Source: Phoebastria nigripes (lineage: Eukaryota; Chordata; Aves; Procellariiformes; Diomedeidae). Taken from it: a stretch of DNA of 64,000 nucleotides. The position numbers were made by a program, and so were the translations under genes. Below are positions 27,080-40,181 of this stretch, piece by piece. The notes under the pieces were generated by a model. That model worked only from the letters and a program-made list of their open reading frames with translations, was not told the origin of the DNA and made no database searches. Within the stretch, counting starts at the first letter, position 1. Every line of letters begins with the position of its first letter. The stretch spans positions 1,218,309 to 1,282,308 of the forward strand of contig JAYKAV010000289.1 in NCBI GenBank assembly GCA_035582835.1, in the 5' to 3' direction.

Positions 27080-27200
27080 TGGTTGGGTATCCAGATTAAA
27101 TGACTTTCTGAAGTCACAGAGGAAATTTGGGACAGCATCAGGAAGAATCCACATTGTAGGAGGTTTTGCTTCAAGCACAGGCTACTGGAGAGGTTTTATG
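27080..27200 (-). mobile_element. MIR-like SINE fragment, antisense
   Basis: GATTAAATGACTTTCTGAAG, then TCACAGAGGAAATTTGGGAC, then AGCATCAGGAAGAATCCACA and a GGCTACTGGAGAG-like tail follow the antisense MIR layout. That layout is recalled as GGTTAAGTGACTTGCCCAAGG, TCACACAGCAAATCTGTGGC, AGAGCCAGGAATTGAACCCAGG and AGGCTAGTGC. The central CORE-like part is the most convincing. Substitutions are frequent, consistent with a very old insertion. Confidence 0.6.
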
Positions 27201-29214
27201 GCAATAAAAGTCACTTCTGAGCCAGGCTCTCCTCTCCAGGTGAACAGCTGATGATGACCCTTGTGCTGCCACCCGTCCAAGACCCCGGTGCCTCATAAGC
27301 TCTGAAGAATAAAATAACTCACGTGGCCTGTGCTGATTCTCGTAACAAAGGTGAGTTTCATCATATCTCAGTCTCCCCAGGCTGAAGTCTTNGTAGCAGA
27401 GCAGAGGATTTCAATGCGATGCTCTGTTGGCTGTGTTCATACACCTTCTCTGTGCCTGCTGTGGACAGAGTGGTTGGGTATCTGAGATCTGGCAAGGACT
27501 TGTGTTCCAGCCAGGAGAGATGTTGGAAAGTTTCAAAATTCTCTGTGAGAGTTAGGCTGGAAAAAATATTTTGTGCTTGGTCAAACAGATTTTAATAATT
27601 GAAAACATTTTTGTTTTCATGATGATTTATTTTATATTCTAAAATTAGATATTAAAAATTGTTTCAAAATGGAAAAACTCAAGATAACTCATTCCAAAAG
27701 TTTGGGAAGAGGATGTTGTGACTCGGTAGGAGCAATGTGTTTCTCTTTCCGCCCCTAACATGATGTTTCTGTGAAATAGCCATGATCTTTTGATGTTTTC
27801 ATTTTGACANGCTTGAGTTGTCCAACAGAATAATGACTCTGTTTAAGTGGTTTTTCCAAGCACCTGCACCTATTTANATCAGAGCTGCATTTCTGCTATT
27901 TGCAGGCGACACAGGCGTGATGCCGTGGGCACCATCACCATGGATATTCCTTGCATAGGCACAACGGTGCCAACAGAGAAATCGTGCATCGTAGGGAATG
28001 CACTTTATATAACTTCCTGGCTGAGGGAATATTTCCCAAGTTTATGTTAAGAGTCACCGAGCAAATCTCTTGGCTGCACAGAAACATCCCTGTAGCACAA
28101 AGCTGGGGAGGGGAAGCTCAGATCCAGCTTAGGGAGGGCAATGAGCCAAGCTGCAGCCAAAACATGGGTCTGATCCTCAAAACCACTCTGGTACTCCAGT
28201 AGCTGTTGGGTTGGGGCCTCCTGTTTGCTCCCTAGCACCCGTAAGGCAGTCTGCAAGTTAATTCCTAGCTCCAAAGCTGATGTTTGCAGGATTCATGAAG
28301 GTCAAGCTCATCAAGGGTCTGGGTGAGGAAGCCTTGCAGGACTACACACCCAGGGCTTAATTTTCTGCAATCTTGCCCATCATGCAGTTGCTCACGAGGC
28401 TTTGGGGTGCCGGGTGCTGCCAGCACTGGGCGATGCACGGGGCCCTGCACATGCTGAGGGGCTCTCCCAGCATCTCCGTGGGCTCTCCACGTCTCTGCCT
28501 TTGACCTCTAGCTCTGCGACACAGCCCTACATGGCCGTCCTTCCCTGCTTGCTCATACTTGTGGTGTGAGTAATCTTCCCGGGCACCTCCCTCGCGGGTC
28601 GTGGAGCCTCTTGGACCGACCAGAACAGGGTCACGAATCACTGCTGCCTTCACAGCTCCAGCTTGATTGCTCCCTGTTGGGTTCAGGCCCAAAGTGAGCC
28701 AGGATTTGGCGGGTCATCTCCCTGGAGCACAGCGGCGTTTTGTGGATACTGCGCTAGCAAATGAGGTTGAAAGAAAAAAAAAAAGAGCTGATTAACCCCC
28801 TTCTAGCACAGCCTTTGTGGCTGAGAACACGATGGGGCATCACAATACTTCCTCTCTCAGGCAATGTCTCTGCCAACTGCTGCACTTNCTCTGCAACAAA
28901 TGATGCTCTAAAGCTAAGACTAAATTTACACACAAAAAAGCCCAAAGCTATTTAGCTGGTAGCTCCTGGTCCTTCCCCTGAATCCATGTCCTTGTCCCTT
29001 TGCCAATGTCCCTGGCGTGGTGGCTGCTGTCTCGCACTGTCCGGGCTGCTCCCGGGAGCTCACCCTGGGGATGCAGCGGGGCTGATCCCACCTGCCGGCT
29101 CTGCAGGCACCGGAGATCTGGTGGGGGCAGATGTTAGGGAAATGCTACCACTGAGAGATTTGACAAATAAGTCCTCAGGACCTCCCCCTAAGGCTGGAAA
29201 GTCTCCCACCCCCT
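27201..29214. other. non-coding DNA with AT-rich block
   Basis: The block at 27540-27700 is strongly AT-rich and includes the palindrome GAAAACATTTTTGTTTTC. It resembles low-complexity AT DNA, or another copy of the fuzzy sauropsid repeat suspected at 12.8 kb. The remainder has only short frames. An A12 tract lies at about 28773. Confidence 0.4.
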
Positions 29215-29310
29215 CCTTCATTGGAGATGAGGAAACGAAGCATGAAGAAGCATTGCTGACCTAGAGGAATGGCTTCTCCGTCAGAGCCCGGTGTTGGATT
29301 TTCTGAATGG
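29215..29310 (-). mobile_element. weak MIR-like fragment, antisense
   Basis: GGAGATGAGGAAACGAAGCA resembles the antisense MIR block ACAGATGAGGAAACTGAGGCA. It is followed after about 50 bases by GTCAGAGCCCGGTGTTGGAT, which resembles the GGCAGAGCCGGGATTCGAA block. Only these two short anchors support the call. Confidence 0.35.
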
Positions 29311-31499
29311 AGGGGGAGGACATCTCCTGAGCTGAACTGACTCACTTCATGCCTGGTGAAACACCTGGACAAGCCCTCCTGGATGTTTGTAGGACTTGGG
29401 CATGCAGCCAACAAACCTGCAGCCTTTGAATTCAACACCCCCCTCTCCCCGCAACGTCAACAAGAGCTTTGTTCACTTCTGGACAGCTGAGTTTCCATTA
29501 CATAAATCCAGCTCCCCTTCTACCCTCGCGTGAGGCACCGTCAGTACTGTTGTTCCACTAAATCAGAGCAAAATGGTTATCTTTTGTTTCCCTTTTCATG
29601 AAACCGTGGGTCCGCCCTGGCACCTGCGTGGTTAATCATAGATGTGAGTCTGCAGGTGGGAAGCACGTTGGGTTCCCAGGACAATGTGTTTCCTCCGGCN
29701 TCCACACCACTTTTCACCTTTCTCCTCACACCTTTAATATATATTTCTTTGAGGTGATGGACACAACAAGGAAATATGTTACCAAGGCAATGGAAGGAAA
29801 ATCCAGGCCCCGAATTATAGATTTCTTCTCCAGCAGGACCTGGAGGGGATGGGGGGAGTCAAAAGCATGAGTTACTATTGAATTCAGCAAGAGCTGCATG
29901 AGGCTGGTGTGGAGGTTGAGTACCCCACACCACTAACAACTCTGGCAATAACTATTCATCATGTAGGGATTTTGTCTCTCTTCTGCGCTACTGGTGGGTT
30001 TTCGTGGGCAGCCATGCACAGTCCCAGTGGGATGCTCCGCACGGCATCCCTTCTGCCCCGGGCATCGGCTGAGCCATGTGGGGAGGCTGCTACACTGGGG
30101 AACCCAGCAGCGGACCTGCAGGTCCTGGCACTGCTGTTTGGTGGGGTTACACCAGCACAGCACTGGGAGCAAGGGCAATGTCCNGAGCACGCCTGCCCAG
30201 GGCTATGCTGGCTTTGACTTCTGAACCTGGCCCCTGTAGAAACCAGGAGTGGGAATGTGAAGTGATCCTTTATCCTCGCAACCGTGCTGAGCTAGACCCC
30301 ATGGTGGGATTTCGGGGGGTGCTGTGCTTTGCATGGGGCTCAGGAGGGGGGTGAGATGTGTCCCTGCAGCCCAGGGCCATGCTCCCCTGGCTTGCTGGCC
30401 AGACACCTTCTCCTGGACCNGGGATGTAATTCCCACCCCTTGAGCCCTCAGCAGGAGCCGGGCACCATTGGCCAGTCTGCCACATACACAGGACTCTCCC
30501 TCTGNCCGGGAAGTGCTGTCACATCATCCTCAGAGCCCCAATCCCCCCAATAATGCAGTGCTTTAGGTGAGAGCAGATTCGCTCCAGCACGGGAGACAGA
30601 TGTTGCACAGCTGTGAGCGCTGCATGGAGCAACACTGACATGCAGCGGTCGGCTGCTGCCATCTCCGCCTGCCTCCCCCTGCCCACCCACATCAGGGGGA
30701 TGGATGCAGGCCAAGCCTCGCATCGCTTGCTGAGAATTTAGCTATTTCCCAGTGGAAAAAACATCCTGGCTGGTAATCTTCCTCCCTCAAAAGTGGTGTT
30801 TGCCACAGAGAAATCACCTGCTGGTTAAAGAGGAGGGAATTGTTAGCAGCTCTCCAGCAAGAAGCATTTTTTCCCAGCATGTTATTTAGATTTCTTTAAA
30901 AATGACCCATAATACTGCCTGTAAGTGATCGTGCTGCTTGCAGCCCAGAGGATGCTGGACAGTTGTTCCTAGATGGAAAAGTGTGTATATACACTATAGC
31001 TGCAATGCTGAACTGGGAAAGGAAAAGAAAGGGAGGAGAAGAAGAGTTTTGGATATTTCAGCTCCCAGAAGCTCTGCTGGCAGCTGCGTTGCTCAGAAGA
31101 GCTTGGCCACACCGTGTGCCCATGCCAGAAATCTCTCCCTTTTATCAGTGCTGATCTATTTTGAAACCTGGCCAGGGAGATGGCATGAGGTTGGGGCTAC
31201 GCTGGCCGCCAGCCGTGCTCCCCAGCGCTGGCACCGTGCCACCCAGCACACGTTCAAGGTAACGTCAGCTCATGTGGTACCTGGATACGACCCAGCTGTG
31301 GCCAGCTGGCTCAATCCTCTGCTCTGCAAAGGTCTTCAGACTTGAGCCCAGCCGTGGATGGATGTCTGCCACCCTTGAGCACCAAAACCCAGGAGTGGTG
31401 ATGACAGGGAACAGGAGAAAAGGGACAACAGGGACATTGTAACATCTGATGCAAAAAAACCCTCCCTTTTCCCAGGTTATTGGTCAGTATCCAGCATTT
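29311..31499. other. non-coding DNA, nothing assigned
   Basis: Short frames only, GC-rich around 30000-30560 with ambiguous bases in several. No splice-supported exon, repeat or promoter was recognised. Confidence 0.45.
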
Positions 31500-32350
31500 A
31501 GCAAACTATGCATTTACAGTAAAACCCCAAAAGACAGTATTATGGCCTGAGTAAGTGTGAACTCGGAGCAGTTCAGTGAGGAACACCTAGGAAGGAAGAA
31601 GGAGCTCCAGCCTTGGCGAAGGAGGTAGTTTGGGCTGGTTTGGTTCTGTACAAGGACTCGACGGGGGGTTGTAGTGGAGGACCAGCTCAATGGAAGCTTC
31701 CTGGCAATGTGTGACGTTTTAGTCAAAAGACTGAATGAGATTCTTGGATGTGTAAGAGTGGAAACGGTGAATAGGAGCTGNGAGAGGTTTTTACCTTTTT
31801 ATGGGTCTGGGGAGACTAATTTGGGAATTTTTGCATCCAGTTCAGGTGTCTGCATTTAAGAGAGGGTGTTGGAGAGTGTTGAAAAGAGCTACAAAAATGA
31901 TTGAAGGACTGGAGAAATGGCCTTACAGGGGGAAGAACTTAAAGACCTCCATCTGTTTGCATTATTAAAAAAAGAGGTTGAGAGGTGGCTTGATGACAGT
32001 GTAGAAATACCTTCACAGGGAGAAAAGAGCGGGCATTGCAGGTTCTGTAGTCTAGCAAGGGGGAAAAAACACAAACCGATGGCTGGAAGCAAGAGCCAGA
32101 TGAAGTCAAACTGGAAATTAATCACCTTCATTGTTAAAAAAAAACCCAACAGGTCCAACATTTTGGAACAAATCCAAAGGAAAATAATGNTTTTTTTCAT
32201 TCTTGGTGTCTTGAAATGAAGACTGGGGTCTTTTCTGGAAGATGTGTTAGCTAAGGCACAAGCTAACACTTAATGGCTAGGGCTTAATGTGGAGATCATT
32301 GGGTTAAAATGATTGTATGGATACGCTCGGTGTTGCAGTGGTATCCAAAA
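31500..32350 (+). mobile_element. CR1/L3-like LINE, sense, C-terminal ORF2 plus 3' UTR
   Basis: The plus strand follows the end of the CR1/L3 ORF2. GGGGTTGTAGTGGAGGACC at 31665 matches the GGGTTACAGTGGATGA block. CTGAATGAGATTCTTGGATG at 31730 matches the N-E-I-L-G-C motif region. Next come GGAGCTGNGAGAGGTTTTTA and a CCAGTTCAGGTGTCTGC segment. Then follow GTTGAAAAGAGCTACAAAAA with TGATTGAAGGACTGGAGAAA, GAGGTTGAGAGGTGGCTTGA and ATGGCTGGAAGCAAGAGCCA. The 3' UTR-like GTGTTAGCTAAGGCACAAGC continues to about 32330. The local frame at 31674-31859 keeps LNEILGCV, and the frame at 31917-32219 keeps the E-L-K-D-L-H-L-F string. Frameshifts and stops make it inactive. This is the longest well-matched repeat in the window. 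Confidence 0.75.
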
Positions 32351-35300
32351 GGATGCATTAGCACATATGTTTGGGCTTATCCACCAGGCTTCTGAGCAGG
32401 GCTAATGAAGGACGTTAACTCGGGAGCGAGGATGTAGTCAAGAAAAGAGGGGAAAAAAATGCGTCATGGGGCTTTATTCTGCTTATTGGCTTTTAAGGAA
32501 AAAAAAAAAAAATCAGAGACAAGCAAAAGCGACCCCCTTGACACAAACATCTGCAGGTGCGGAGCGGCTGGCCGGGGTACGGCCGGTCAGAATAACCCGC
32601 GGTACGTGGGTGGACGAGTAGCTGTCCCGAATTAATGAAATCAGTTTAAGAAGGAGTTGAGCTGCGCTGGTGCAGAACGTACTCGTAATGACAGCCTTGA
32701 GGCCCTTCCAAGTGGAAAAGCCAGATCTGGCTTTCGGAGGGTGGGATTTTCCCTACCCTGGGTGCGCATCTGGTCTTTTGTCCTGGACAATGGGAAGGCC
32801 CCTTCCTCCGCACTCCCGCTCTCGCTGCCGCGCCTGGCCCGGCTCCCACCGAGGCAGCCGATCGCGCTGCCTGCTCCCAGGCTCCTTACAGCCCCCCCAT
32901 CGCCTGCATCCCCCGCTCCTGGCAGCTGAGAGCCGGTGGGCATGCTTGGATTTTGGGATGTGGTGNTGCCTGGTTCTGGCTTCTCCTCGTAGTGATGAAG
33001 CTCAGTCCCGAGCCCTTGATGGAGAAGCAGAAATAAGAGNTCTTGCTTTGTCAGCTGATGGATTGTCCGGGGAGAGCCAAAACAGGCACTAAATGTCCTG
33101 CCTGCACCTCTGTGAATATCAGGGACCTTTTGTCCTGCATTCACACCACAACTTTCTCAAATCGTGCAGGGGGTGCAGGGTTTGACAGCTGAAATGGTCA
33201 AACGCTGACGGCGTCTNGTCCCAAACGCTGTGCTTAGCTGGGCTTCGGTCCAGCCTGATCCCAGCTCCAGCTGCATCCCCCCCACCCCGCTCCTCTCGCG
33301 ATGCTGCAGCGATGGTCCCTGCCACGAGCCGGGACGAGCCCCANCCTTGCCGGAGCCTCGCGGGGATTCATTAAAACAAACACGTGGAAACAGTCAAATA
33401 CCAAAATTGGCCTTGAGTGTTTTGGGAGGGAGCTTGGGCTCTGGGGAGAGCACCTGGCTCGGTGNGGCCAGTCCCCTGCATTAGGTAATGTGGGAAGAGC
33501 TGTTTAATTTGGACAGCCCCCCCCAATCCCTTATCCCCTCCCACCCCATGTCCCAGGCAATAACGCGCTTTCAATATTCAATGAAAAAAACCTGAGCCCT
33601 GGAGTGAGAGGCAAAATGTATGTCTGTGGCAGAAAGCAGGAGAGATTGGAAGTTGTTACCAGTGCTTTGGGGTGGGTAATAGCAGGAGATTTGCTAAAGG
33701 GATCTTTAGGAAAAGCCCTTTTTCAAAGGAATGGTATAATCCCTGGTAGCTCAGTGTCTCATGCTCAAGGACTTGCCTCCACGATCTGCCGTCAAATGAC
33801 GAGAGGATTTGCTGCTCTCTCCTGTGGATGTGCAGTACTTTTCTAAATCGTATTGGAAGGGATGCTCCTCGGCTCCTACCGAGTGGCAGGGTTGTCCCTG
33901 TTTTGTGTCCCACATTCACAGAAATAGAAATAAAAAGGGGAGCAGAAAGCACCTGCTATGGAGTGATGCCCCTCGAAGTCAGGAGCGCAGCATCCCTGGA
34001 GCCAGGGACTGGGGAGAGGGGTCCAAGGCGATGCTGGGGGCTGGGGGGGCTGTGTTGCAGAGGAAGAATACGGCCGCTTGCTTCAGGCTGTGTTGGAGGC
34101 AAGAGAAAACTTCTGGGTGTGAAGCATGGTGTGCGTGGTGGAGAGAGAATCAGTTGGGGTGCGCGACAAGGACATGTGTGCACACCCGTGAGATGTGTGT
34201 GCAAGAGGGGAGTAGGAAGGAAAATCTGCGGGTGGGAGCCCAAAGCAGCTGCCCATGGGTGCACATGGCTGTGATTGCAGCCGTACCCANCTTCCCTGGG
34301 TCAGCTGAGAGGCACCGTCGCCGAGAGATGCACCGGGGCCGGCGCCCCCAGGCACAGACCAGCCCCGGGGGGACTTGCCCCCGTTTGCAGCTCTGCGGGA
34401 AGCTCGGCTGCAGGCAAAGCTCTTTTGGCAGTGGGAAGGCTAGAAAGGGTTTCAGTGGAAGCGATTTTTACTGGAGAGNGCAGTTTTGCTGAAATCAAAC
34501 CATTTTGTGGGAACTGGTAGGAAATTATTGACAGTGTTTTCCAAAGCATTTCATTTCAACAAATCTCTTGCTTTAGTTTTGACGNTACCACTCATTAATT
34601 TCATTTCAATCTTCCACGTGTGCGAACTGCTGGCTCCCGGGTCGCACCCTGGCAGGCTGCACNCAGCGCTGGGCTCCAGCTGCCCCCGAGGCACCCTCCT
34701 CTGCTGCCGCGCTTCCATTAACACGGCAAGTGCAATCGCTCTCGATCAATGCTTCTGAAAACTTTCTCTGGGAAATTTGGGATAAGTTTGGAGATAAAAA
34801 CACATTTGAAAGTGCCACAATTGCCCGTGGAAGAGAAATCGTAGTCTCTGAGCGAGTTTCAGAGTCGGCAGCGCAGAGCCTGTCCCTCCCTGCTCAGCCC
34901 TTTTGATCCAACCTCTCGGAGAGCAGCGATAAACATATGCACTGGCCAATTTATTTGGTCTTTTGCATTTGTAGGACATTTTTGATGTGAGAAGGAGCTT
35001 AGCTTTACATTTGTATGACCTTGGTGTGCTTAAAGTTAAGCGGCTCTTTAAGTGTGTGCAGAATTGGGACCTATTAGCGGTGCACATACCACCACAGCAT
35101 CCCGCTCCCTGCTGCCGACGTTCACCCCCTGCAAGGGAGGGAGGTCTGGCTGCTAATTGCGTTTATTTGAAATGACGACAGACCTGTGCTAACGCNGGGT
35201 TTGGTTATGCTCACGGTAGGAGCAGCGGCTGCTGCGGCACGCAGCATTTTGCAGCCCCGTTGGCCGGTGACGTGACTTTTGCTGCTGTCTGGGAAGTTGC

Positions 35301-36609
35301 AAGAAGGACGCCAGACGTTTGCTATTTCATCGCAGCAGTTCCTTCATGCAAAAAAAAAAAAAAAAGGTGCGCGAGGCCTGCGGAGGCTGAGGGATGGCTC
35401 ATGGCCAGGGCAAAGGGATGCCCCTTCCCCACTGTGCCCGGGAGCCGGGACTAGGCTCCTCCCGGGGGGCTTTGCATAGAGCCGGAGGGAGGGATGCTCA
35501 GCACCGCTCTGCAGTGATGGGCTTCAGCCGAGAGCAGTCAGCCAAAGGCACTTTTAAAGGAACATTATTATTTTGGAGATGCATACAAGGGTAAATTCCC
35601 CGTGAGCACAGTTGGACCCCAAAGGAGGAGGAATTTGTCGGCTCACGGAGGCTCGGTGATGCTGCGGATACTCTTCCCGCACACCGAGGTGAGGCTCCTG
35701 GCCTCTGCCCACCAAGCCCCGCCACCAGCAGCCGTACGCNTGCAGAGACGACTCTCCAGGCTCCGTTTTTAATTCACTCGCTTCCATTTATATTCAAATC
35801 AGAGGATAAATGTAGGCAATGCGTGCACTTCAGCTAAGGCAAGGCTGCCGTTTCAGAACAACCATGTAGAAGGTGTTTTATTTTTAAAATAGATGGAGAA
35901 AGAGATGAAGGCACACTCTAACTGTCATCTTCTTGTTGCTAACGTTGGCCTGGTCATGGAAACAGAAAGATTTTTTAAAATTATTTGCTTCCCAACACAC
36001 ATGCTGTTTACTTGGCTCCGGCAGTGAAAATAAAGCCATGACTTCTGCTTGTGTTTTAAGTCAGTTCCTGTGTCTCGTGCACGGGTTCGCAGAGATGCTC
36101 CTGGGGATTTTGACTCTCAACCACTCTTTATTTGATGATTTAAACAAATGATAAATGTGCATGTGGAATAATGAAAATATTCACTGAGGAAGCGCAGCCT
36201 AAAGAATATATTGATCTCCCTTAAATTAGGGCAATGCTTGACAGGGCTCTGCAAAGGGAGGGGAGGTCATCCTCCCAGGGGCAAGTCCTGCAAAGACCCA
36301 CTGGGTCAGGCTCTTAAATGAAGGTGGGAAAGTGTCCAGCGTCGTGTGCAGCTCAGACGTACAGGCTGTGTGCCCTGAGAAAGCACGTGGGGTCTCACTA
36401 ATAATCCTTTGCATTCAGAGCATAATTTTGCCCNAAAAGATGATCCTGACATGCTTAAAACTGACAATGCCCTTTTGCAGCATGCTTTTTAAGCAGCCGC
36501 ATGCTAACACCTACATGCGCTGGCCAGGCTGCGATTTAGCTTTGCTTCTCGGTCCCCGCGGCAGATTTGTGCAGCCCCATCATTTCTGGGCTCTGCCTAC
36601 CCCAGAGCA
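32351..36609. other. non-coding DNA, increasingly GC-rich
   Basis: GC-rich patches occur at 32560-32930, 33230-33360 and 34280-34420, with parallel open frames on both strands. The longest, 227 codons at 33809-34492, carries ambiguous bases and no motif. An A17 tract lies near 35349. No exon is supported. Confidence 0.4.
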
Positions 36610-36695
36610 CACGGGACTGTCAGAAACCACCTAATACACGTTGACTTAATGGGAGTTGTGCAGCAAAACGCTGCCGGGTGCTTTGAAAACTAAGC
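36610..36695 (+). repeat. possible ancient sauropsid interspersed repeat fragment
   Basis: ACGTTGACTTAATGGGAGTT followed by GTGCTTTGAAAACTAAGCC resembles a very common sauropsid repeat recalled as CATTGACTTCAATGGGAGTT followed by CTTTGAAAATCTGGGCC. Both anchors are in the right order, about 25 bases apart. The family name is not certain. Confidence 0.4.
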
Positions 36696-36741
36696 CTGCA
36701 GAGGGGATTCATTACTCCTGCATTGCAATTAATGATAATTT

Positions 36742-36763
36742 AAAAAAAAAAAAAAAAAAAAAA
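36742..36763. repeat. poly(A) tract, 22 A
   Basis: An uninterrupted run of 22 A is preceded by AATGATAATTT and followed by GTTTTTG. No retroelement body was recognised upstream, so it is treated as a simple mononucleotide repeat rather than a retroposon tail. Confidence 0.95.
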
Positions 36764-38879
36764 GTTTTTGTATCATGAGTTATGCTGGCTGTCAGAATTA
36801 ACATCTCATTGAATTATCAAAGCTTTCAAGCAGTGGGTGGTGGGGAGAGTGGCTCGGGGCTTGCAAATAGGTCAGAGAAAGAGCTGGTTGCTAAATATCT
36901 GATGGAAACTTTCCACTGGGGAAGAAAATCTTGCTGATTTGATGGAATAGGAACAATTCCGGGGAGGATGTCAATACCCTCAAAACTTATGAAAAAAGCA
37001 GGCACGGAGGCTGGGCTGCCTGCTCGCAACCTGGGCTCTGTGTCAGCCCTCCTCGTTCCCCGAGGATCCATCCTGCTCCGACGTGCGTTTCTCACCTTCT
37101 CNTTGCAAACCAAAAACGTAAGAAGAAGGGAAGTGTGAAGATTTCGGTGGCGCGGTGCCCACGCAGGTCTGCTCCGTGCCCTTCGCACCCCCGGCTGAAC
37201 GCCCTCGAAAGCGGCCAGTGGCTTTTTGGGCGCTTGTTTCTTTGGGGTCCGGCCAGGGATGGTTTGGGTCCGGTGTTCAGGGGTGTGGAGCACTTGCAAC
37301 TCTATTTGACATCAACAGGGGGAGCGGTGAGTCCTGCTGAAGCTGTCCCTGTGCAGGGCGCAGGACATGCCACCCACATCCTCCATCCCCTTCGCCCAGC
37401 ACCTTCCGTAGCCTTTCTCCAGCGTTTTTCACAGCCTTCGCCCAGCCCTTGCTGCCAGGACTCACAGCTTTGGGGGTTGGCGGTGATTTCCACGAACGTG
37501 GGAATTCAGCCCTGGGGGTTTCTGCCCCTGCTGCCACCAGGACGTGGCGTTACCACGAAGGCTCTGGGTTGTGTGTACCAAACGCAGCAGAGACAGTCAA
37601 TTGTATTTCTGCAGCTCTTTATAATGATTCTCATGATGAGTCAGTGCTGAAATAAGCCAGCTGGGCCAGATGTGCAGAAGTACTCTCCGGTTTTGCGCGT
37701 GATCCCTCCTGCAAGGGTGACCAGTCGTCTTCCATGGGCCCTGGCTGGGATAAGGATGCTCCAAGGACGCCTGACCCAGGCAGGATCTTCCTGTCTCCCT
37801 CCGGTGTCGGGGTGACAGCACAGGGCTGCCTGAGGATAAAGAGATGAAAGGTTGGGATGTGCTTAACCGCTCCCCCCAAGCAGAAAGGGAGAATATAATA
37901 TTTTGGAAACCAGATGAGCAGATCGGCAGCCTGCGCTGTGCGGACTCTCATGCCCCTGCGGGGAGCATCCCTGAGCTGGGAGATGGGTGCAGGGTCCATC
38001 CTTTGGCTGCTGAGGCTGCACAGCTTTTATTTAAAATGAAGGAATTTCTTTGTTCCAGACAACTCTTTCCTTAACAATCGTTTCTCTGCTCGGCTTCTTC
38101 CTTCCCATTCCCATAGACAATAACCTTGTGTGAATCGCTGGAGGAGAGACTTGATGAGCAAACCATCCTCCCTCTCTGCCAGCTGTATTCCCCCTGATCG
38201 GAGGGACTCTTCAGTCCCTGTGGGGAATGACAGGCTGACGACAATTATAAAAAGCGAATCTCAGAAGGGTTTGTCTCCGTGGGGGAAACAGTGCAGCATA
38301 GCTGCTGGGGAATAATAATTATATTATTATGCAGGAATAAAGTCCCATTTATTTCTGAGAAGGGAATGGATATGGGGGAAGAGTAGTGACTTACTGCAGA
38401 ATAATTAGCCCACAGCAGCTCTGCCAGGCAGCGTTTCCCTTGTAGACAACCCCTAAATATTGCGCTAGAGAAGGACTCGCAGCCTAGACCGTGCGGTGGG
38501 TGACGGTGGGGCTGTCTAATCCCAAAGAGACGCTTGTCAGCATCCACTGGCTCCTGCAGGAACAACAGACGATGCAAACACTCGCCTGGCAGTGCCACGC
38601 ACCTACGGGCAGGGACGGGCAGCCGAGAGCCACCGTGCCCCTGGTGTTCTGCACCATCCCGCTCTGCACCTTCCTGCAGCAGGATGCGTAGGGACGACCG
38701 CTGCCCATATAGCTCCATATGGCCCACCCAGCTGCTCCGGCACACCCCGGCGTGCAGCCACGTGCCTTTGTGTTGATCAGAGCAGCGTTTTCCCCACCGC
38801 ACAGGGCTGGCGGCGCACGCCTGCGTCCTGCTTCAACGCGTGTGAACCAGCGAGCACCCAGTTGGGTACCGTAAATAAT
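36764..38879. other. non-coding DNA upstream of the CpG island
   Basis: Mixed composition. GC-rich portions at 37000-37300 and 38480-38850 carry frames of up to 185 codons on the minus strand (38245-38802), overlapped by plus frames. Protein motifs are absent. If the plus-strand gene inferred at 40.2 kb is real, this is its 5' flank and may contain distal promoter elements. None can be named from sequence. Confidence 0.4.
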
Positions 38880-39270
38880 TAATATACGTGTCACTGTGCT
38901 TCCTCCCCCCCACTGCACTGTCAATCGCTCCTCCGGGATGGGGGGATTTGGCCAAGGTCAATCCCGGTGTCCGGCCCCAGCAGGGCCATGGGTGGGGGGA
39001 TGCTCCCCCCGGTTTCATTGTCCCTACGGCTGGTCCCCGGGTTGCATCCGCCCTGGGTGGGAAACAGCTCCAGCCCCGCAGAGGAGCAGCACAAAGGGGA
39101 ATGGCATTACCGGGGGCGTGGGGACGGGGCATGGAGATGGTGGAGGTGGGCAGGGGGAGGTGGACAGAGGTGGCTGTGCTGAGGGGACGGTGACACCCCC
39201 CGCCCTGGGGGACCCCTCCGGAGACCTGCACCCGTGCATGGAGGGAGCGTCGCTCCCGCTGACAGCCCGC

Positions 39271-40181
39271 NNNNNNNNNNNNNNNNNNNNNNNNNNNNNN
39301 NNNNNNNNNNNNNNNNNNNNNNNNNNNNNNNNNNNNNNNNNNNNNNNNNNNNNNNNNNNNNNNNNNNNNNNNNNNNNNNNNNNNNNNNNNNNNNNNNNNN
39401 NNNNNNNNNNNNNNNNNNNNNNNNNNNNNNNNNNNNNNNNNNNNNNNNNNNNNNNNNNNNNNNNNNNNNNNNNNNNNNNNNNNNNNNNNNNNNNNNNNNN
39501 NNNNNNNNNNNNNNNNNNNNNNNNNNNNNNNNNNNNNNNNNNNNNNNNNNNNNNNNNNNNNNNNNNNNNNNNNNNNNNNNNNNNNNNNNNNNNNNNNNNN
39601 NNNNNNNNNNNNNNNNNNNNNNNNNNNNNNNNNNNNNNNNNNNNNNNNNNNNNNNNNNNNNNNNNNNNNNNNNNNNNNNNNNNNNNNNNNNNNNNNNNNN
39701 NNNNNNNNNNNNNNNNNNNNNNNNNNNNNNNNNNNNNNNNNNNNNNNNNNNNNNNNNNNNNNNNNNNNNNNNNNNNNNNNNNNNNNNNNNNNNNNNNNNN
39801 NNNNNNNNNNNNNNNNNNNNNNNNNNNNNNNNNNNNNNNNNNNNNNNNNNNNNNNNNNNNNNNNNNNNNNNNNNNNNNNNNNNNNNNNNNNNNNNNNNNN
39901 NNNNNNNNNNNNNNNNNNNNNNNNNNNNNNNNNNNNNNNNNNNNNNNNNNNNNNNNNNNNNNNNNNNNNNNNNNNNNNNNNNNNNNNNNNNNNNNNNNNN
40001 NNNNNNNNNNNNNNNNNNNNNNNNNNNNNNNNNNNNNNNNNNNNNNNNNNNNNNNNNNNNNNNNNNNNNNNNNNNNNNNNNNNNNNNNNNNNNNNNNNNN
40101 NNNNNNNNNNNNNNNNNNNNNNNNNNNNNNNNNNNNNNNNNNNNNNNNNNNNNNNNNNNNNNNNNNNNNNNNNNNNNNNNN
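39271..40181. other. assembly gap of 911 N
   Basis: An unbroken run of N lies inside the CpG island. Short-read assemblies of birds often fail at GC-rich first exons, so the gap probably hides the promoter and first exon. Its stated length may be an estimate. Confidence 0.99.

Noticed and set aside
33809..34492. 227-codon plus-strand frame
   Set aside because: GC-rich, overlapped by open frames on the other strand, contains ambiguous bases, no domain or splice support.
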